The position numbers and the translations under genes are program-made. From Brachyhypopomus gauderio (Eukaryota; Chordata; Actinopteri; Gymnotiformes; Hypopomidae), in NCBI RefSeq assembly GCF_052324685.1, contig NC_135218.1, positions 10,555,516 to 10,619,515 on the forward strand: a stretch of DNA of 64,000 bases, given 5' to 3'. The notes under the pieces are model-generated. The model searched no databases, was not told the DNA's origin, and saw only the letters and a list, made by a program, of their open reading frames with translations. Positions 13,984 to 24,837 of this stretch are shown here, piece by piece; position 1 is the first letter of the stretch; each line of letters opens with the position of its first letter.

Positions 13984-16900
13984 TTTCATGAGGAGCAAGC
14001 TGGATCAGGTTCCGAGCCTCCCACAAGGTTCGGGACGGACTGCTGTTGTAACTCTTTGCCTGAGCGTTCACGTGTTCTCTCACTGATTTCCTAACGTTGT
14101 CCTTGTTAGTGACAGTGACGGAGAAGGTGACGTGTTCTCCCATAACAGGCACGTTCACAAGGTGCAGGCCCACAGACAGACCCCCAGCTGATCCTACGCA
14201 GAAAGAGAAAGAGACACCTTAGCACTTTACTGTGCTTATTCATGGTCCCAAAAACTGTAAACGGTCCAATCAGAACTCACTGGTGCCATGTGCTTCAGGT
14301 AGCCCTGGCACTGAAAGAGCCATATTTAGAGTTGCATCTGGAGAAAAAAAAAACAGCATTTCAGGCGTGTAAAAACACAATTTCTGAAAGTCTCCATTTG
14401 TTGTCCGTCCCTGTCACGCATGCACACACACCTTTGCTGTGTTTGTAAGTGGAGGTGATGTCCTGGAGGCGGTTGGAGCCCAGGCTCTTGGTACAGATGA
14501 GCGTTCCCACTCTCTCTGTGTCCATGGTGCAGGTTTGCTTTTGCCCCGGGCAGACCACGTACACACACACGTCGGCGTTGACCTCAGCGTAGATGAACGG
14601 GGTGTCGTAGGGTGTGTTGAGCCGACGCTCACGAACAGCTCGGACCGGGGCGGGACCGCACCTGTACACTCCTGTGACATGTTGGGATATGGGACGGCAA
14701 ATTGAGTCTTGAGTGGTTAGGTGCAAACTCCTATAGGGTTACGGTGTATTACTATAACAACTGGGCAATTTGGAAGTTAGCACGTTTGGCTCTCAGCACT
14801 GAGATCTTGGGTTCAAGTCGCTATCTGAGTGGAGTTTCTCTGTTCACCCTGTGCCTACATAGGTTTCCTTTGGGATCTCCTTTTTCCTCCCAAATATGGA
14901 GGTTAGGTAAACTGGATGTCCTTACAAAATACTGTGTGTGTGTGTGTGTGTGTTTCTCCATGTATAATAAACAGTTGTCCGAGTGTGTGTGAATGTAGTT
15001 CCATTCATTCAATAATGTCTGTGGATCAGTGATGCTCTAAGCTTCTGCGGGTTTAAGGACAACAGAAGAGGACTGACCGCCGCTCCTCTCCTGGGGAGTG
15101 GGATCAAGAACCTGCCAGCCATCCAACCCTGATCCCAGATCAGGCCTCTTCATCCAACACTCCACCCACGTGTGGAAGTTCCTGCAAACAACACAGCTAT
15201 CTCAGCAGGCTTTTGCTCCCTCGTCCATTCAATAAATGTAAGTAAAAACAGTTATTTGGAAAATGTTAGGTTTCCGTATGAGGAAAATAAGGGGCTAAGT
15301 ACACTAGCAAAATATTCCATCCAGAAGAAACACAATTGCTCAGAGTATTACTGAACGACTACTATTACAGAAATTCAGAACAATATTCAGTAGTGCATGA
15401 CTGCTCACCAGATGCTGTCACGGCCCTGTGGCAGCTTTTCTCCTGCCTCGTTGTAGTATTCCTCGATCACCAGGTTCCCATTAGTGTCGTGAGCAGAGTT
15501 AAAACATGTGACCACACGAGTCGGGATACCGAGGGCTCTCATGACTGATAAGAACACACAGACACACAGTGCTCTCCATCACATGTACTGGCAAACGTCC
15601 ATAATGATGTAGCTTCAGAAACAGCAGCGTTGTGCTCCACACCTCTGCCGTTCAGCACCTGTGCACATGACGCCAGCAAAAACCCAGCACTGTCCGTATT
15701 TGATGGGCCTGAAGCGGGACAGGGCCCACTGTCTGAGGATGTCCCCGCTGCCTGTCCATGCGGAGGGCGGGATGCCGCCACTGGAGTCTTCCGACCAGTT
15801 CCCCTCCAGTACGCCACAGTCGTCGTTACAGTTGATCTGCTCAGAGACAAACACGGATGGAGAAAGCGAGACTGAGACGGAGCAGATACGCAGGTCGGAG
15901 ACGCAGGGCAAGGAGGAGTGGAGAGGAGATCTGAGGAGGGGGAGAGGAACACGAGAAGGTCCTCACCATAGCTGATACTACGCGGCTGATGTAGACGGGG
16001 TCAGCGCGCTGGCCGTAGTCCTGCCTCCAGTTCCTCTTGTGTTCGTTGCTCACCTGCAGCAGCGTCATACAGATGTCCAGGATGCCCCTCTCATACTGCA
16101 AGTACACCAGCAGAACATACCAGAACATTCCAGAACATCCCAGAACATTCATCCATGCTTTCACAATGTCCCTTTACAAAATGTATCAGTATGAAACAAT
16201 ACACATTCACTTAAGTCTAAAGTCATTAGTGTCTAACGTAAAGACCCAACCTTCTTTTAAGGTACTTTGAAATGCTTTTTCCAAGTACCTTAAAGGACCT
16301 TAAGGAACTGAGGACAGGTTAAATGCTAAACATCAGTGGGAAGGCCATTACCTGATCAAAACCCCAGGGTCTGAAGATTATGTTTTTGGGTGTGCCCTGA
16401 TACAGCAGACCAAAGTCATTCCTCACATATTCCTCCCTCATATTCTCATCAGGCAGCCACACAGAGTCAGCTGAAACACACACACGCATGCATATGCACA
16501 CACACACACACACACACAAACAAACACACACATTCCGTCAGTGACGTGTCACGTTCAAGACTCAGAAGTGTTGCGGCAGGACCGGGTACCATGTCTCAAA
16601 CGCAGACCTTCTGTGAGACCTTCAGGTGGACCGAGGCTCACCTTCGCACCACGGGTTGCAGAGCAGAGCGAACTGGCCCGTCCTGCCGCTGTGTGACCCA
16701 GACGGGGACCTCAGCAGTAACTGGAGCCTGTAGACCCCGACCGGAGCAGTAGCGGGGCTGACCACCCACACTGTGGCCCTGTAAGGAGAGGTCGGGCCCG
16801 GCCCGGCCTGCTGGAACTGGGCAGCCCACTGAGACTGGGGCGGCTCTCTGGAGAGGGTGAACGGTATATCAAAATGAAGGCCATCTGCAGTGGAGAGAAG

Positions 16901-17189
16901 GAATGAAGGAGGAGGGGATTAATGAATCATACATGAGTGGAGAGAAAGTGAACAAATAAATAAAACAAGACATACAGGCTGAGGTGCAGGTTTAGATGGA
17001 GCGATAGCATACCTAGCACCGCTCTGAGAATCAGGTCATCTGTGATTCTCTTCAACGGCCCACTAAACCCAAGAGTAAGTCTGAAGGGCTGCCCTCTCCT
17101 CACAACCAGTGAACTAGAGCTTAAGCCTTCTGTCCTGTGATGCTTATGGTTCTGAGGCTTGTCCAGGTTCACATACTGAAGTTTCAAAG

Positions 17190-17238
<49 letters not shown>

Positions 17239-17535
17239 CACATAAGCATCTGAAAAAAATGTATGGCACTACAGAAATTTTGAAAAATGATGCAAATGGT
17301 GTGTAAACAGGACATTGAGATGTATTTCAGTTTCATGACAATTTCTGAAACAGCTAAAAACCGGTGTTCTGTCTTTTGAAGAGATGTATTCATGAATAAT
17401 AAATACCAAGTAAAATGTTACCTTTGTAGATACACAATAACTAAATATACTAAATAAATTTAAATACTTCTTCCATTGCACTTACCCTACCCTACCGGGT
17501 GCAGATACGGATGTTTCTAGAAGCTTACCTTCCAT
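11220..17535 (-). CDS. Transglutaminase (protein-glutamine gamma-glutamyltransferase), TGM2/TGM5-like, 14 coding exons
   Basis: Calcium-dependent enzyme that forms isopeptide bonds between glutamine and lysine side chains. Coding exons read on the minus strand: 17535-17529, 17189-17013, 16884-16642, 16470-16352, 16095-15967, 15836-15659, 15544-15409, 15181-15078, 14671-14432, 14337-14281, 14193-13984, 13586-13427, 13265-13129, 11388-11220. Every junction has GT/AG ends and matching phase. They sum to 2066 nt, one short of 689 codons, so the protein is about 688 aa (human TGM2 is 687). Domains in order: N-terminal beta-sandwich (VVRRGQPF), catalytic core with Cys275 (YGQCWVFA), His333 (NFHTWVE) and Asp356 (GWQVLDPTP), then two beta-barrels. 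Trp239 and the VNAD calcium-site motif are kept. Odd points: a one-base frameshift in exon 11 (about 13450-13475), an extra 57-bp exon, and Arg where TGM2 has Cys370. Wording resembles TGM2, TGM5 and TGM1 in different parts, so I give no paralogue symbol. Confidence 0.93.
11415..12686. repeat. 35-bp minisatellite in the last transglutaminase intron, about 36 copies
   Basis: Tandem units of 35 bp. Each contains two tandem copies of the 10-mer GTTACTACAG followed by a 15-base spacer of the type CTGGAACACTGCCCA. Unit variants (CTGG, CCTG or CGTG starts; TATAGG; GCCCATC...GGATAC) recur in the same order: the GCCCATC variant at 11744 returns at 12199 (455 bp, 13 units) and the TATAGG variants near 12001 and 12071 return near 12421 and 12491 (420 bp, 12 units). 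So the array is itself built from a duplicated 12-13-unit block. It ends only about 27 bp from the acceptor of the last coding exon. Confidence 0.95.
13368..13408. repeat. (CA)n microsatellite next to exon 11 donor
   Basis: CA repeats about 20 bp downstream (in transcript sense) of the exon 11 donor. Confidence 0.9.
13427..13586 (-). pseudogene. Transglutaminase exon 11 with one-base frameshift
   Basis: 160 bp where 161 are needed. Coming from exon 10 (phase 1), the frame reads [11 protein letters not shown]...[22 protein letters not shown] and matches the first beta-barrel. The frame that leads correctly into exon 12 reads [13 protein letters not shown] and matches the family segment just downstream. 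The two overlap near 13450-13475, so one base is missing there. As written, the shifted product would lose the second barrel. Assembly error, polymorphism or a real lesion cannot be told apart from this sequence; all other exons are intact. Confidence 0.75.
13901..13980. repeat. (CA)40 microsatellite abutting exon 10 donor
   Basis: A pure CA tract on the plus strand. In the transcript it is (UG)n beginning directly at the exon 10 donor GTATGTGTG. Confidence 0.95.
14281..14337 (-). CDS. Candidate extra 57-bp exon of the transglutaminase
   Basis: It is bounded by a T10-CTCCAG acceptor and a GTGAGT donor. Its length is a multiple of three and it is phase 1 at both ends, so it can be included or skipped without shifting frame. 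It would encode [19 protein letters not shown] between exons 9 and 11 (exon 9 ends [10 protein letters not shown]). Related enzymes have an acidic EExxE-containing stretch here. Family homology of this peptide was not recognised, so the call rests on splice signals and phase. Confidence 0.6.
14755..15000 (+). mobile_element. tRNA-derived SINE in a transglutaminase intron
   Basis: It has a TTAGCACGTTTGGC A-box-like block and a GGGTTCAAGTC B-box-like block about 40 bp apart. A diverged GGTTTCCTTTGGGATCTCC and TTTCCTCCCA core follows, which is characteristic of a widespread fish SINE. The tail ends in GTGTGTGTGAATG. It is antisense to the gene. Confidence 0.7.
15078..15181 (-). CDS. Transglutaminase exon 8: catalytic His and Asp
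   Basis: 104 bp, phase 2 to 1. It encodes [15 protein letters not shown] and [11 protein letters not shown], giving His333 and Asp356 of the catalytic triad. Both sit two residues before TGM2 His335 and Asp358, exactly as Cys275 does relative to Cys277, so the core has no indel between them. The following exon opens GVYRCGP where TGM2 has GTYCCGP. Confidence 0.9.
15659..15836 (-). CDS. Transglutaminase exon 6: catalytic cysteine
   Basis: 178 bp, phase 0 to 1. It encodes residues 226-284 plus one base of 285. It begins INCNDDCG, which keeps the Cys equivalent to TGM2 Cys230 and adds a nearby Cys232. It carries Trp239 (transition-state tryptophan in TGM2) and ends with [13 protein letters not shown], whose Cys275 is the nucleophile. 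The acceptor is a plain ...CTGAGCAG and the donor is GTGCTG. Confidence 0.9.
17191..17234. repeat. (CA)n microsatellite forming the exon 2 acceptor tract
   Basis: In transcript sense this is (UG)n running straight into GCAG|CTTTGAAAC, so it replaces the usual pyrimidine tract of exon 2. Confidence 0.92.
17529..17535 (-). CDS. Transglutaminase coding exon 1 (start codon)
   Basis: Seven coding bases, ATGGAAG, followed by a strong donor GTAAGC. The split codon G|CT joins exon 2 to give M-E-A-L-K-L-Q-Y-V. A very short first coding exon is normal for this family. The start is chosen because exon 2 opens immediately after its acceptor with no upstream Met in frame, and because a TATA-like box lies about 60 bp upstream. 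Confidence 0.8.
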
Positions 17536-17593
17536 TATTGCTTTGTCCTGTTGCTCTGTACCTTTTCACACGGACAAAATATTTCACCCTGTC

Positions 17594-17599
17594 TTTATA
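17594..17599 (-). promoter_or_regulatory. TATA-like box upstream of the transglutaminase
   Basis: The minus strand reads TATAAA (plus tttata) about 60 bp before the ATG at 17535. A start site some 30 bp downstream would leave a 5' leader of roughly 30 bases. This is a sequence match only; no other promoter element was recognised. Confidence 0.4.
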
Positions 17600-20500
17600 T
17601 TAGGCCCCAACTGGCACGTGTGTGAAGGTGTGCAAGGTGACCAAACTGGTTTTGTTCACGTCAGATTCAAAACATGCAACTCTTTGTGCCGATGTATTAT
17701 GCAGTGCCGAGACAATGTGTTGGTTTGTGTCTCTGTCTCACGATGGGAGTCTCAGGCTAAAGAACTCACTCCCAATTAAGTTACAAGATAATATGCAAAT
17801 GAGAATGTTGCAAAGCTAACAAATTTCTTCCAAAACAAAAAACTATTTATTTATTCATTTAGTGACTAGGTGCAATTAGTGTCACAAAAACACAGTAGTA
17901 GGCATGAAGAGGCACATCCAAAATACATGGATAAATACACACACACACAGTAGTGTAGAACAACCCCCAAACTTTGTGTATGCACTTGGAATAGATGGCT
18001 GGGCCATTGACGGCTTGTGAGTTACACTCTGTTGATTTAAAAAGTAAATAATATACAATTAACACATCTAGAAACGGCCACACCACCCAGATTCCACAGA
18101 AGATGGCCCAGTACTGTAAAATAGTTCAGAGGAAATTCTAAAGCATTTCAGGTATGGGAAAAACATTAATCATTCAAGCTTTTTTATTGTATTTGGCAAC
18201 TTAAAATATGCTGCACAACAGAACCGTTGCAATAATTCCTGGATACTGTTTAATGAAAAACAACATAGGTTGGCACAAACCAACTTGCATGCAAACTACT
18301 AGTGTCGGGACGTTACCCTATTTCGTTAAGTAACTCTTTTTGTTTGTTTAATGTCACACAAGTTGAACATAGTAAAGAGTGCACGCATTCCAAGTCAGTT
18401 ACACATTCTAGTGAGCAACCAGAAAAATGACGTGTAACTAATGATGTGGGTGGCTACTTTGTTGACAGACATTCGTTGTCATACACTCATACATACCAGA
18501 GAAATGATTTATTATGTACATTCACTTTTAAAGATAAACTGGGCTAAATGCCTTGGTCACAAAATAACATGACCCTTTTTTAATCTTTGTTCAGTTTTAT
18601 TCTTCTAGCATCTATAATTAGTCACATTTTTATCAAATACATGAAATTTCACATATATTAAGAAACAGAACTTTAATGCTCCCTTAATCATGGTCATACA
18701 TTAGCCACATTACAGTTTTAGTGGTTAACTCCATCACCGCTACCATAACACACCCTTATGAAGCATAAAACAGGCGTGATAGGGTGAGGAAAACACTGTG
18801 ATTCACACAGGGCAGGAAGACCATAACAGGGAGACAGTACCTTCATATTCTCAGTCACATTTGTGTTATGTCATGTCTTTTCACTAAAGAAAACAGCACA
18901 TTTCCAGTAATGGTTTAGTAGATGTCGTCTGGTTCATTAAATAATTTTTTTATTAAAAATCTGTACACACATACACTATTTTATTCATTGCTTAATTATG
19001 AAATTCTCAAACATTATTTCTGATTACTGCCAATCTCCGTAATGATAAATCATGTGATTTAATAACAACACCGTTAATGTCTGGCAATAGATATCGGGAG
19101 TGGTTAAATGCCTCACAAAAGCCTGGGTCAGGAATGAATGACCATGTATTTACATCAGCAGTATCAGCCCCTGTGTGCAGTACACTGGAGTACACTGCAG
19201 TTTGTTTCCTTGTAATTATACAGTGACCTCTAGTGGTTCATATCTGCTTCAGTCATTAGCCAAATTCAAGCCCAGCCCCAAACTTCACCCTCACGATACA
19301 AGAGGTGAACTAAAATAACTGCCATTCCTCTTCAGTCTGCGACTTCTGAGTCATGCAGTGCTGTGGCGCACAAGTCCTCGGGAGCACTCGGGTGAAAAGG
19401 GCACTCGTAGGACAGCCTCGAACATCACGGCAGGTGCACGATGCTGCCTGTGGTTTTCACTGTAGTGCTTGTGCTACGTAAAAACAAATGATCCTGAACA
19501 ACTAATAAGCTAAGATTTGAATTACATAACTACTGGATGTATACTTTGCCTGATGGATTGGAGAAAGCGATGCTCAAAGAATGCTCGGATACAGAATGAG
19601 GAGCTATCCAGACATCAGAGATCATCTGGCAAGATATGTGACCTGATGAAAGCTGCCATGAACCCCAGCAGGATGACTGTGCATTCAAAATGAAACTTGC
19701 TGTTTCTGGAACGGCTTTGTAAATCCAGATACGTCATGTACCGTACTCCACAGGTGTTTCCACATATAGTTCGTTATAAAGTTTAAACAGAACCCTGTTC
19801 TCTTCCTGGTCCTCTTGTCACACCCTTGTCACACCTCCTTTAAAAATGCAAGCAGGATATGTTATACACTGATGTTATTTTCATAAGGCAGATGAGAGAA
19901 ACAGGATTGGTTTAAACTTAAGAGGACGAGCACAGGGGAGATGAATTTTGCTGCAGAAAAACACCATCCCACACCCTGCTATTCTCATCATGTTTGTTTT
20001 TAGCCATCAAGATTGCTTCTGTGTGTTTGTAAGATTTGCTGTAGATAATGTGAAATGGAGTGGAGCTTCATTGTCTCACAACGTGGACCACAAACAAACC
20101 GTACCAGGACCACCTCGCGGCCGCTCTGAGGTCGGCTCAGTCTCAGATCTTAACGTGTTTAAAGGAGCAATCAGTCATTTTAATCAGCATAAAACAACAA
20201 ACAATATTTATGAATGTTATTTTAGATTTTTTTTCTATGAAGTGCAGTCCATAGGAGTCCTCAGATTAACCAAAGGTTGTTCCAAAGAGCAGTTCCCCCA
20301 TATGTAGGAAGGTACGCTTAAAATAAAATTTGTACAGAATCTGATACATTCAGGCCACTAGGTGACAGTATAATGGTCATTTCATCAATTAAAGGAGTCA
20401 CTGAAAAATTAATGTTCCTTCAATGTGTTCACAAATGCAAAATAAACCACAATGGAGCAATTAAGTCACTTTTTGAAACAGTCTAGGAGAAAAGACCTCA

Positions 20501-21087
20501 AATGGGATGTTACTCATGTACTTCTCTCTCTTAATAACTGAACTGATGTACAGTACTGTGGTTTTCCTATATATACTATCATATATTTTAGGGCACCTAC
20601 CTATTTCTGTTTTTTCCTGTGGCATGTAAAGATCAGGGTAATTAAACAGTAATGAACTAGACTAAGTCTCTTCAAGTGATTCTTGGGCAATCAATCATAA
20701 CAGATGTGGTATCTTCAGTCTTACAGAATATACACAAAATGTGTGCAAACATATACAGATGCCTTGTGCTAAACGGAAAGTGTCATCTCATTTTAAATGA
20801 GTGTTCTTCAGTGTAGATGATGAGTCACTGTAGTGTACTCTGTACTGTGATGTGCAAATAACCTACAGGAGGCAGCATGTACATGTGAACTTCAACCCTG
20901 GATCACTAATACCAGGCTGCCATCAGACACGAATTCAAGCCACAAAGAAAATATGTCCAAGTGTCGATCTGAAGGGCCATCAACCCCCTGGAAACAATAT
21001 CAGAAAACAAAACAAACAGGTGTTGTATTCTTACTGCTTGACATGAGACTTGCTGTTTAAACGAGAAATCGTGAAGAGATCACTTGC
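17600..21087. other. Intergenic region between pxmp4 and the transglutaminase
   Basis: AT-rich. A GC-richer patch at 19320-19480 has no recognised coding content. Part is presumably pxmp4 3' UTR. No further gene was seen. Confidence 0.4.
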
Positions 21088-21397
21088 TCATGTCCGTGGT
21101 TTGTTGTAAATAAGGAAATCGGAGATGTCGTGCCACACGTTGCTGTCGTGGTAGAGGTAGGTCATGGAGGACTGGAGTGATGGCTGCAGGGTGTGGGGGT
21201 AGTACTCAAACAGCCAGAGGACAACACCCCACACGATGGTGGCAAACAGCGGGAAGGGGTCTCTCTTGGGCTGGGGAACGTAGCCCTTCTCCACAGCCAG
21301 GCGAGACAAGGCAAACAGAATTCTAGACAGCAAGTACATGTTTATCTAGAAAAGAAGAAATTGGCAGGACTATAGTCAGACTAATATATGAAAACGT

Positions 21398-21435
<38 letters not shown>

Positions 21436-23960
21436 GTCAGCCAATAAAGGCCTTAGAGAGAAGATACATTTCACTGGTAAGAACATACAAAGAATCTATC
21501 CAAAGTCTTAACGTATATTACTGCTTACTTATGAATTTAGAAATTGTCTTTTTTTTTGTGGTGTGAAATTGCCATTTAAACAGAACATGCTTATATTTGG
21601 TTAGGAAATTAAATGCAGCTCACCAACTAACAAAACGAACAAAAGAGGCAGATGTTGCCACAAAACATTATATATAAACTAAAAACTTTATTCAGACTAA
21701 AACTTCAGACTATTCAATTCAATCTTTTTTTAACAAAATTCTGAAATCTTTTTTTCAGAATAGCTGCACGTCTCAATATAATCCATGATTTCTCCCTCAG
21801 AAGATTTTCTATTCAGCAAAAAAGAAAATAATTCAAGCAAAAACGAACACTAAACAGTCCAACAAACAAAAGCAAGCACACAAGACTAGAACATGATTAG
21901 ACCTGTTCATCGGTGACGCTGCCACCAGTAAATATCGCTGCCATGTTAGAAGATGCCCTGATGCTGCCATATGCCTCCAAAGGATGGACCCACGTGTTCT
22001 CTGAACTGAACTAGCTACATGGGATGTAAGCTGAACCAAGGAGGATGGTTTCCCTCGAGTCATGGTCTTCCCAAGGTTTTTTCCTTCATCTGCCCAGTGA
22101 TTTTTCCTTGCCATCGTCACCACTGGTTTGCTCATGAGGAATATGGAAGCACACTTTTTCAAAGCTGATTTGGCATACTGCATGTGGTAAAACACTATAT
22201 AAATACATTTGACTTCAATTCTATTGTTTTTAAGGCTGGTAATGAAGCTCCACACAAACGTCCTTTCATCCTTTCATCTCTCCAAGATGGCAACTTGTAC
22301 CTACATTCAAATTAAGCACCCCAGTTCCTGTTTGAAGAGGGCCTAACTAAAATGGCCAAAAAATCCTAAAGAATGAGAATAATTAACTGAACCAAGGTTA
22401 TATTCAACCCGTCACAGTAAAATTATCATGATATTAACATAGGATACTTATATTAATACTTATTAAAAGGCATACTTATGTCACATGAGAATGACACAAC
22501 ATTCTAAAAGGATCAATGCACAAATGTGCATGTACCTTGCCCCCCAGTCCAATGATGTGGTAGTGGCACAATACAACCCTTCATCCACCATGAATCATAT
22601 CAGCATAATCAGTGTGAACTCATTAATCCCAACCCCCATGTTTGCATGTAACATAATCAACCTCTTAACTCACCTGGCTGTTAATGTTGTTATTTTCTCC
22701 AAATACCAGCCAACCCCCAAGACAAGCAGCTAAGAATGAGTGATACGGGCGGCTCTTTCCTTGAACGTGCTCCTGAAGTGCCTGTAGTCCTTTATATGTG
22801 AACACAAAGTAGGCTAGGTTCCTTGAGTGCATATATGTGGCTTGGGCTATGGCTTTCAGTTTGGATTTCAGACTGGAAAGCAAACGAGAAAGCACAGAAC
22901 ACATGCTGGCAGTTGTTGCTATGAAGCAGGAATGAAGTAAGGATACACAAAGATAAATAACTGAGCTACACTCTTGGAACTTCAAACCCCACATGGAAAC
23001 AATGTTATGATTTGCATATCCATAGAGGATTTAAATATCTATTAGATATGTCTGTCTGAAACGTTTCTTCAAAAGCATTTCATACTACACCACAATTCAA
23101 TATTTACTCCATTTCTCAACTTCCATCTCCCCCACTCCTCCACTCTACCTCTTCCTCTCCCCCTCTCCTCCGCTCTACCTCTTCCTCTCTCCCCTCCTCT
23201 GCCTCTCTCCCTCTGTAGCAGTACACAAGGCTTCCAGAAAAACAGGACAGTTCAAACAGACTTCTTTCATCAGTTGTACAAGCAACACAGATACATTTGT
23301 GAGAATTTGTGGTGAAATGAAACGTTCTGCGAATGCTACACATGTAGTGGCTAATTTCTGACTAGCTAAATCCATCTTTAACTGTAATTTTAAAGCAGAA
23401 TCTCTAGTACAACTAGTGTCAAATGCCAACATATGGTGGGTTCCTTGGTCGAGATTAAACCTAGACTTAAATAATTTGCCACTGTGATTTATCAGTGCAA
23501 CACATACTAGTCTTCATTTATGTACAGGATATTGGTACATAAAATAAAATATAGTTATTTTAAAGTTAATTTACCTTCCACTTCTAAAAAGAAACGTCAT
23601 CACAAGGGCATGTGGTGCACGAATCTTGGCACCGTATCTGTAAGAATGACAGTGACATTTTAACTTCAGTCAGATATACAGGAAATTGCAGATTAATAAA
23701 AACGCAGATTGCATTTCTAGTTACGCGTCTTAAGCCAAGGTTAAATATTCAAAACCCTTGAGCTGTGATACATTCGTTATCGTAATGTAGCCATCTGTCT
23801 TAGCTTAGCCAACATATCTACAGCCGTTCCGATTAAGGGACACTCACACGGCGCCATTCCTGAATCCTTTTAGGACAGCAAGTGCAACTTTGTATTTCTC
23901 TTGCTGAAGTAAACTGTTCGTTGTGTACAGTATCGTTTTGAATAGGTCTGGCCTTGCCAT
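21088..23960 (-). CDS. pxmp4: Peroxisomal membrane protein 4 (PMP24), complete, four exons
   Basis: Small multi-pass peroxisomal membrane protein of the Tim17/Tim22/Tim23/PMP24 group; its molecular role is poorly defined. Exons on the minus strand: 23960-23848, 23637-23575, 22872-22674, 21345-21088; 633 nt, 210 residues plus stop, against 212 in human. Junction phases agree throughout (GT|A, AG|T, then phase 0). Recognisable blocks in order: LAVLKGFRNGAVYGAKIRAP, HALVMTFLFRSGS, LACLGGWLVFGENNNINSQ, MYLLSRILFALSRLAVEKGY, LQPSLQSSMTYLYHDSNVWH, and the end DISDFLIYNKPRT. The start ATG begins MARPDLFKTILYT. Intron 3 holds a degenerate SINE. It lies about 3.5 kb upstream of the transglutaminase in the same orientation. 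No TATA box was seen. Confidence 0.96.
21405..21431. repeat. (CA)n microsatellite in pxmp4 intron 3
   Basis: A short CA tract just 5' (transcript sense) of the last pxmp4 exon. Confidence 0.85.
21900..22220 (+). mobile_element. Degenerate SINE in pxmp4 intron 3
   Basis: It contains TTTTTCCTTGCCATCGTCAC, CACTGGTTTGCTCATGAGG and an end like AAACACTATATAAATACATT followed by TGAC. These match the 3' part of a repeat very common in fish genomes (TTTTTCCTTGCCACTGTCGC type). Recognised from memory of the family; boundaries are approximate. Confidence 0.6.
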
Positions 23961-24236
23961 GTCTGAGCACAGGGGTCTCCTAATGGTGTGACACCAGCGT
24001 ACAGGTTTCACATACAGGTCGACCAGAAACGTTTGATAAAAGGAAACGTTCCGTGCGACCCGGCGGAGGCTTAAAGATTACCATGAAAATGAACACATGT
24101 CATTACCCAAACAGGGCTGTACTGTTTAGAAACATGTTTACATCACGCTGACAGCTTTTGGTGCACTTTCATTAATTTTTTAAACACACTTTCGAGTGTC
24201 CTTTGAGTCAGACAAAGTAACGTACATCGTAATTCT

Positions 24237-24237
<1 letters not shown>

Positions 24238-24267
<30 letters not shown>
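24238..24267. repeat. Poly-T tract
   Basis: About 28 T, 280 bp upstream of the pxmp4 start. Confidence 0.85.
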
Positions 24268-24268
<1 letters not shown>

Positions 24269-24764
24269 ACAAACGCGGGGATGTTTGATATACTGGCCTA
24301 AACCTGAAAGGTTATTTTTATATTAAAGGATAATTCAATCTGAAAGGTTGGAGAAGATATTGTATACATTACTTAAATAGATGATTATAACTTTTAAGTT
24401 ACTTTTGTTGTGAAAAATGTGAAGTTTAACAAATTATTCAATGATTTTTTTATTCCTTCTACATTACAGAAGCAATTAGGAAATTACAGTTGAGTTACTC
24501 ACATGACCTGGATCTTCTACTGTAGGCGTGTGGACCACAAAACGGCAGGAGCTTGATGTCGGGGGACAAAGTAAGCTTGATGTGTTTTCTAGTTATATTT
24601 TATTTAAATGCAGAAGACATCACACTCACAGTCTTTACATGGATTTTTATAGAGACAAGAGCAATGGTGTCTAAAAAACCTTCCAAAGATGGCATAAAGA
24701 AAAATAAACCTCCTCTGTGTGATACAAAACAGGGAATGCACTTCAGTTATGCAGAATAAAGTCT

Positions 24765-24767
<3 letters not shown>

Positions 24768-24834
<67 letters not shown>
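24768..24834. repeat. (TA)n microsatellite
   Basis: About 33 pure TA dinucleotides, self-complementary and able to extrude a cruciform. Confidence 0.95.

Positions 24835-24837
<3 letters not shown>

Noticed and set aside
24553..24759. Open frame starting divergently from pxmp4 (MMSGDKVSLMCF)
   Set aside because: Position suggested a divergent promoter, but the peptide matches nothing known and a donor-like GTAAGC interrupts it after a few codons.
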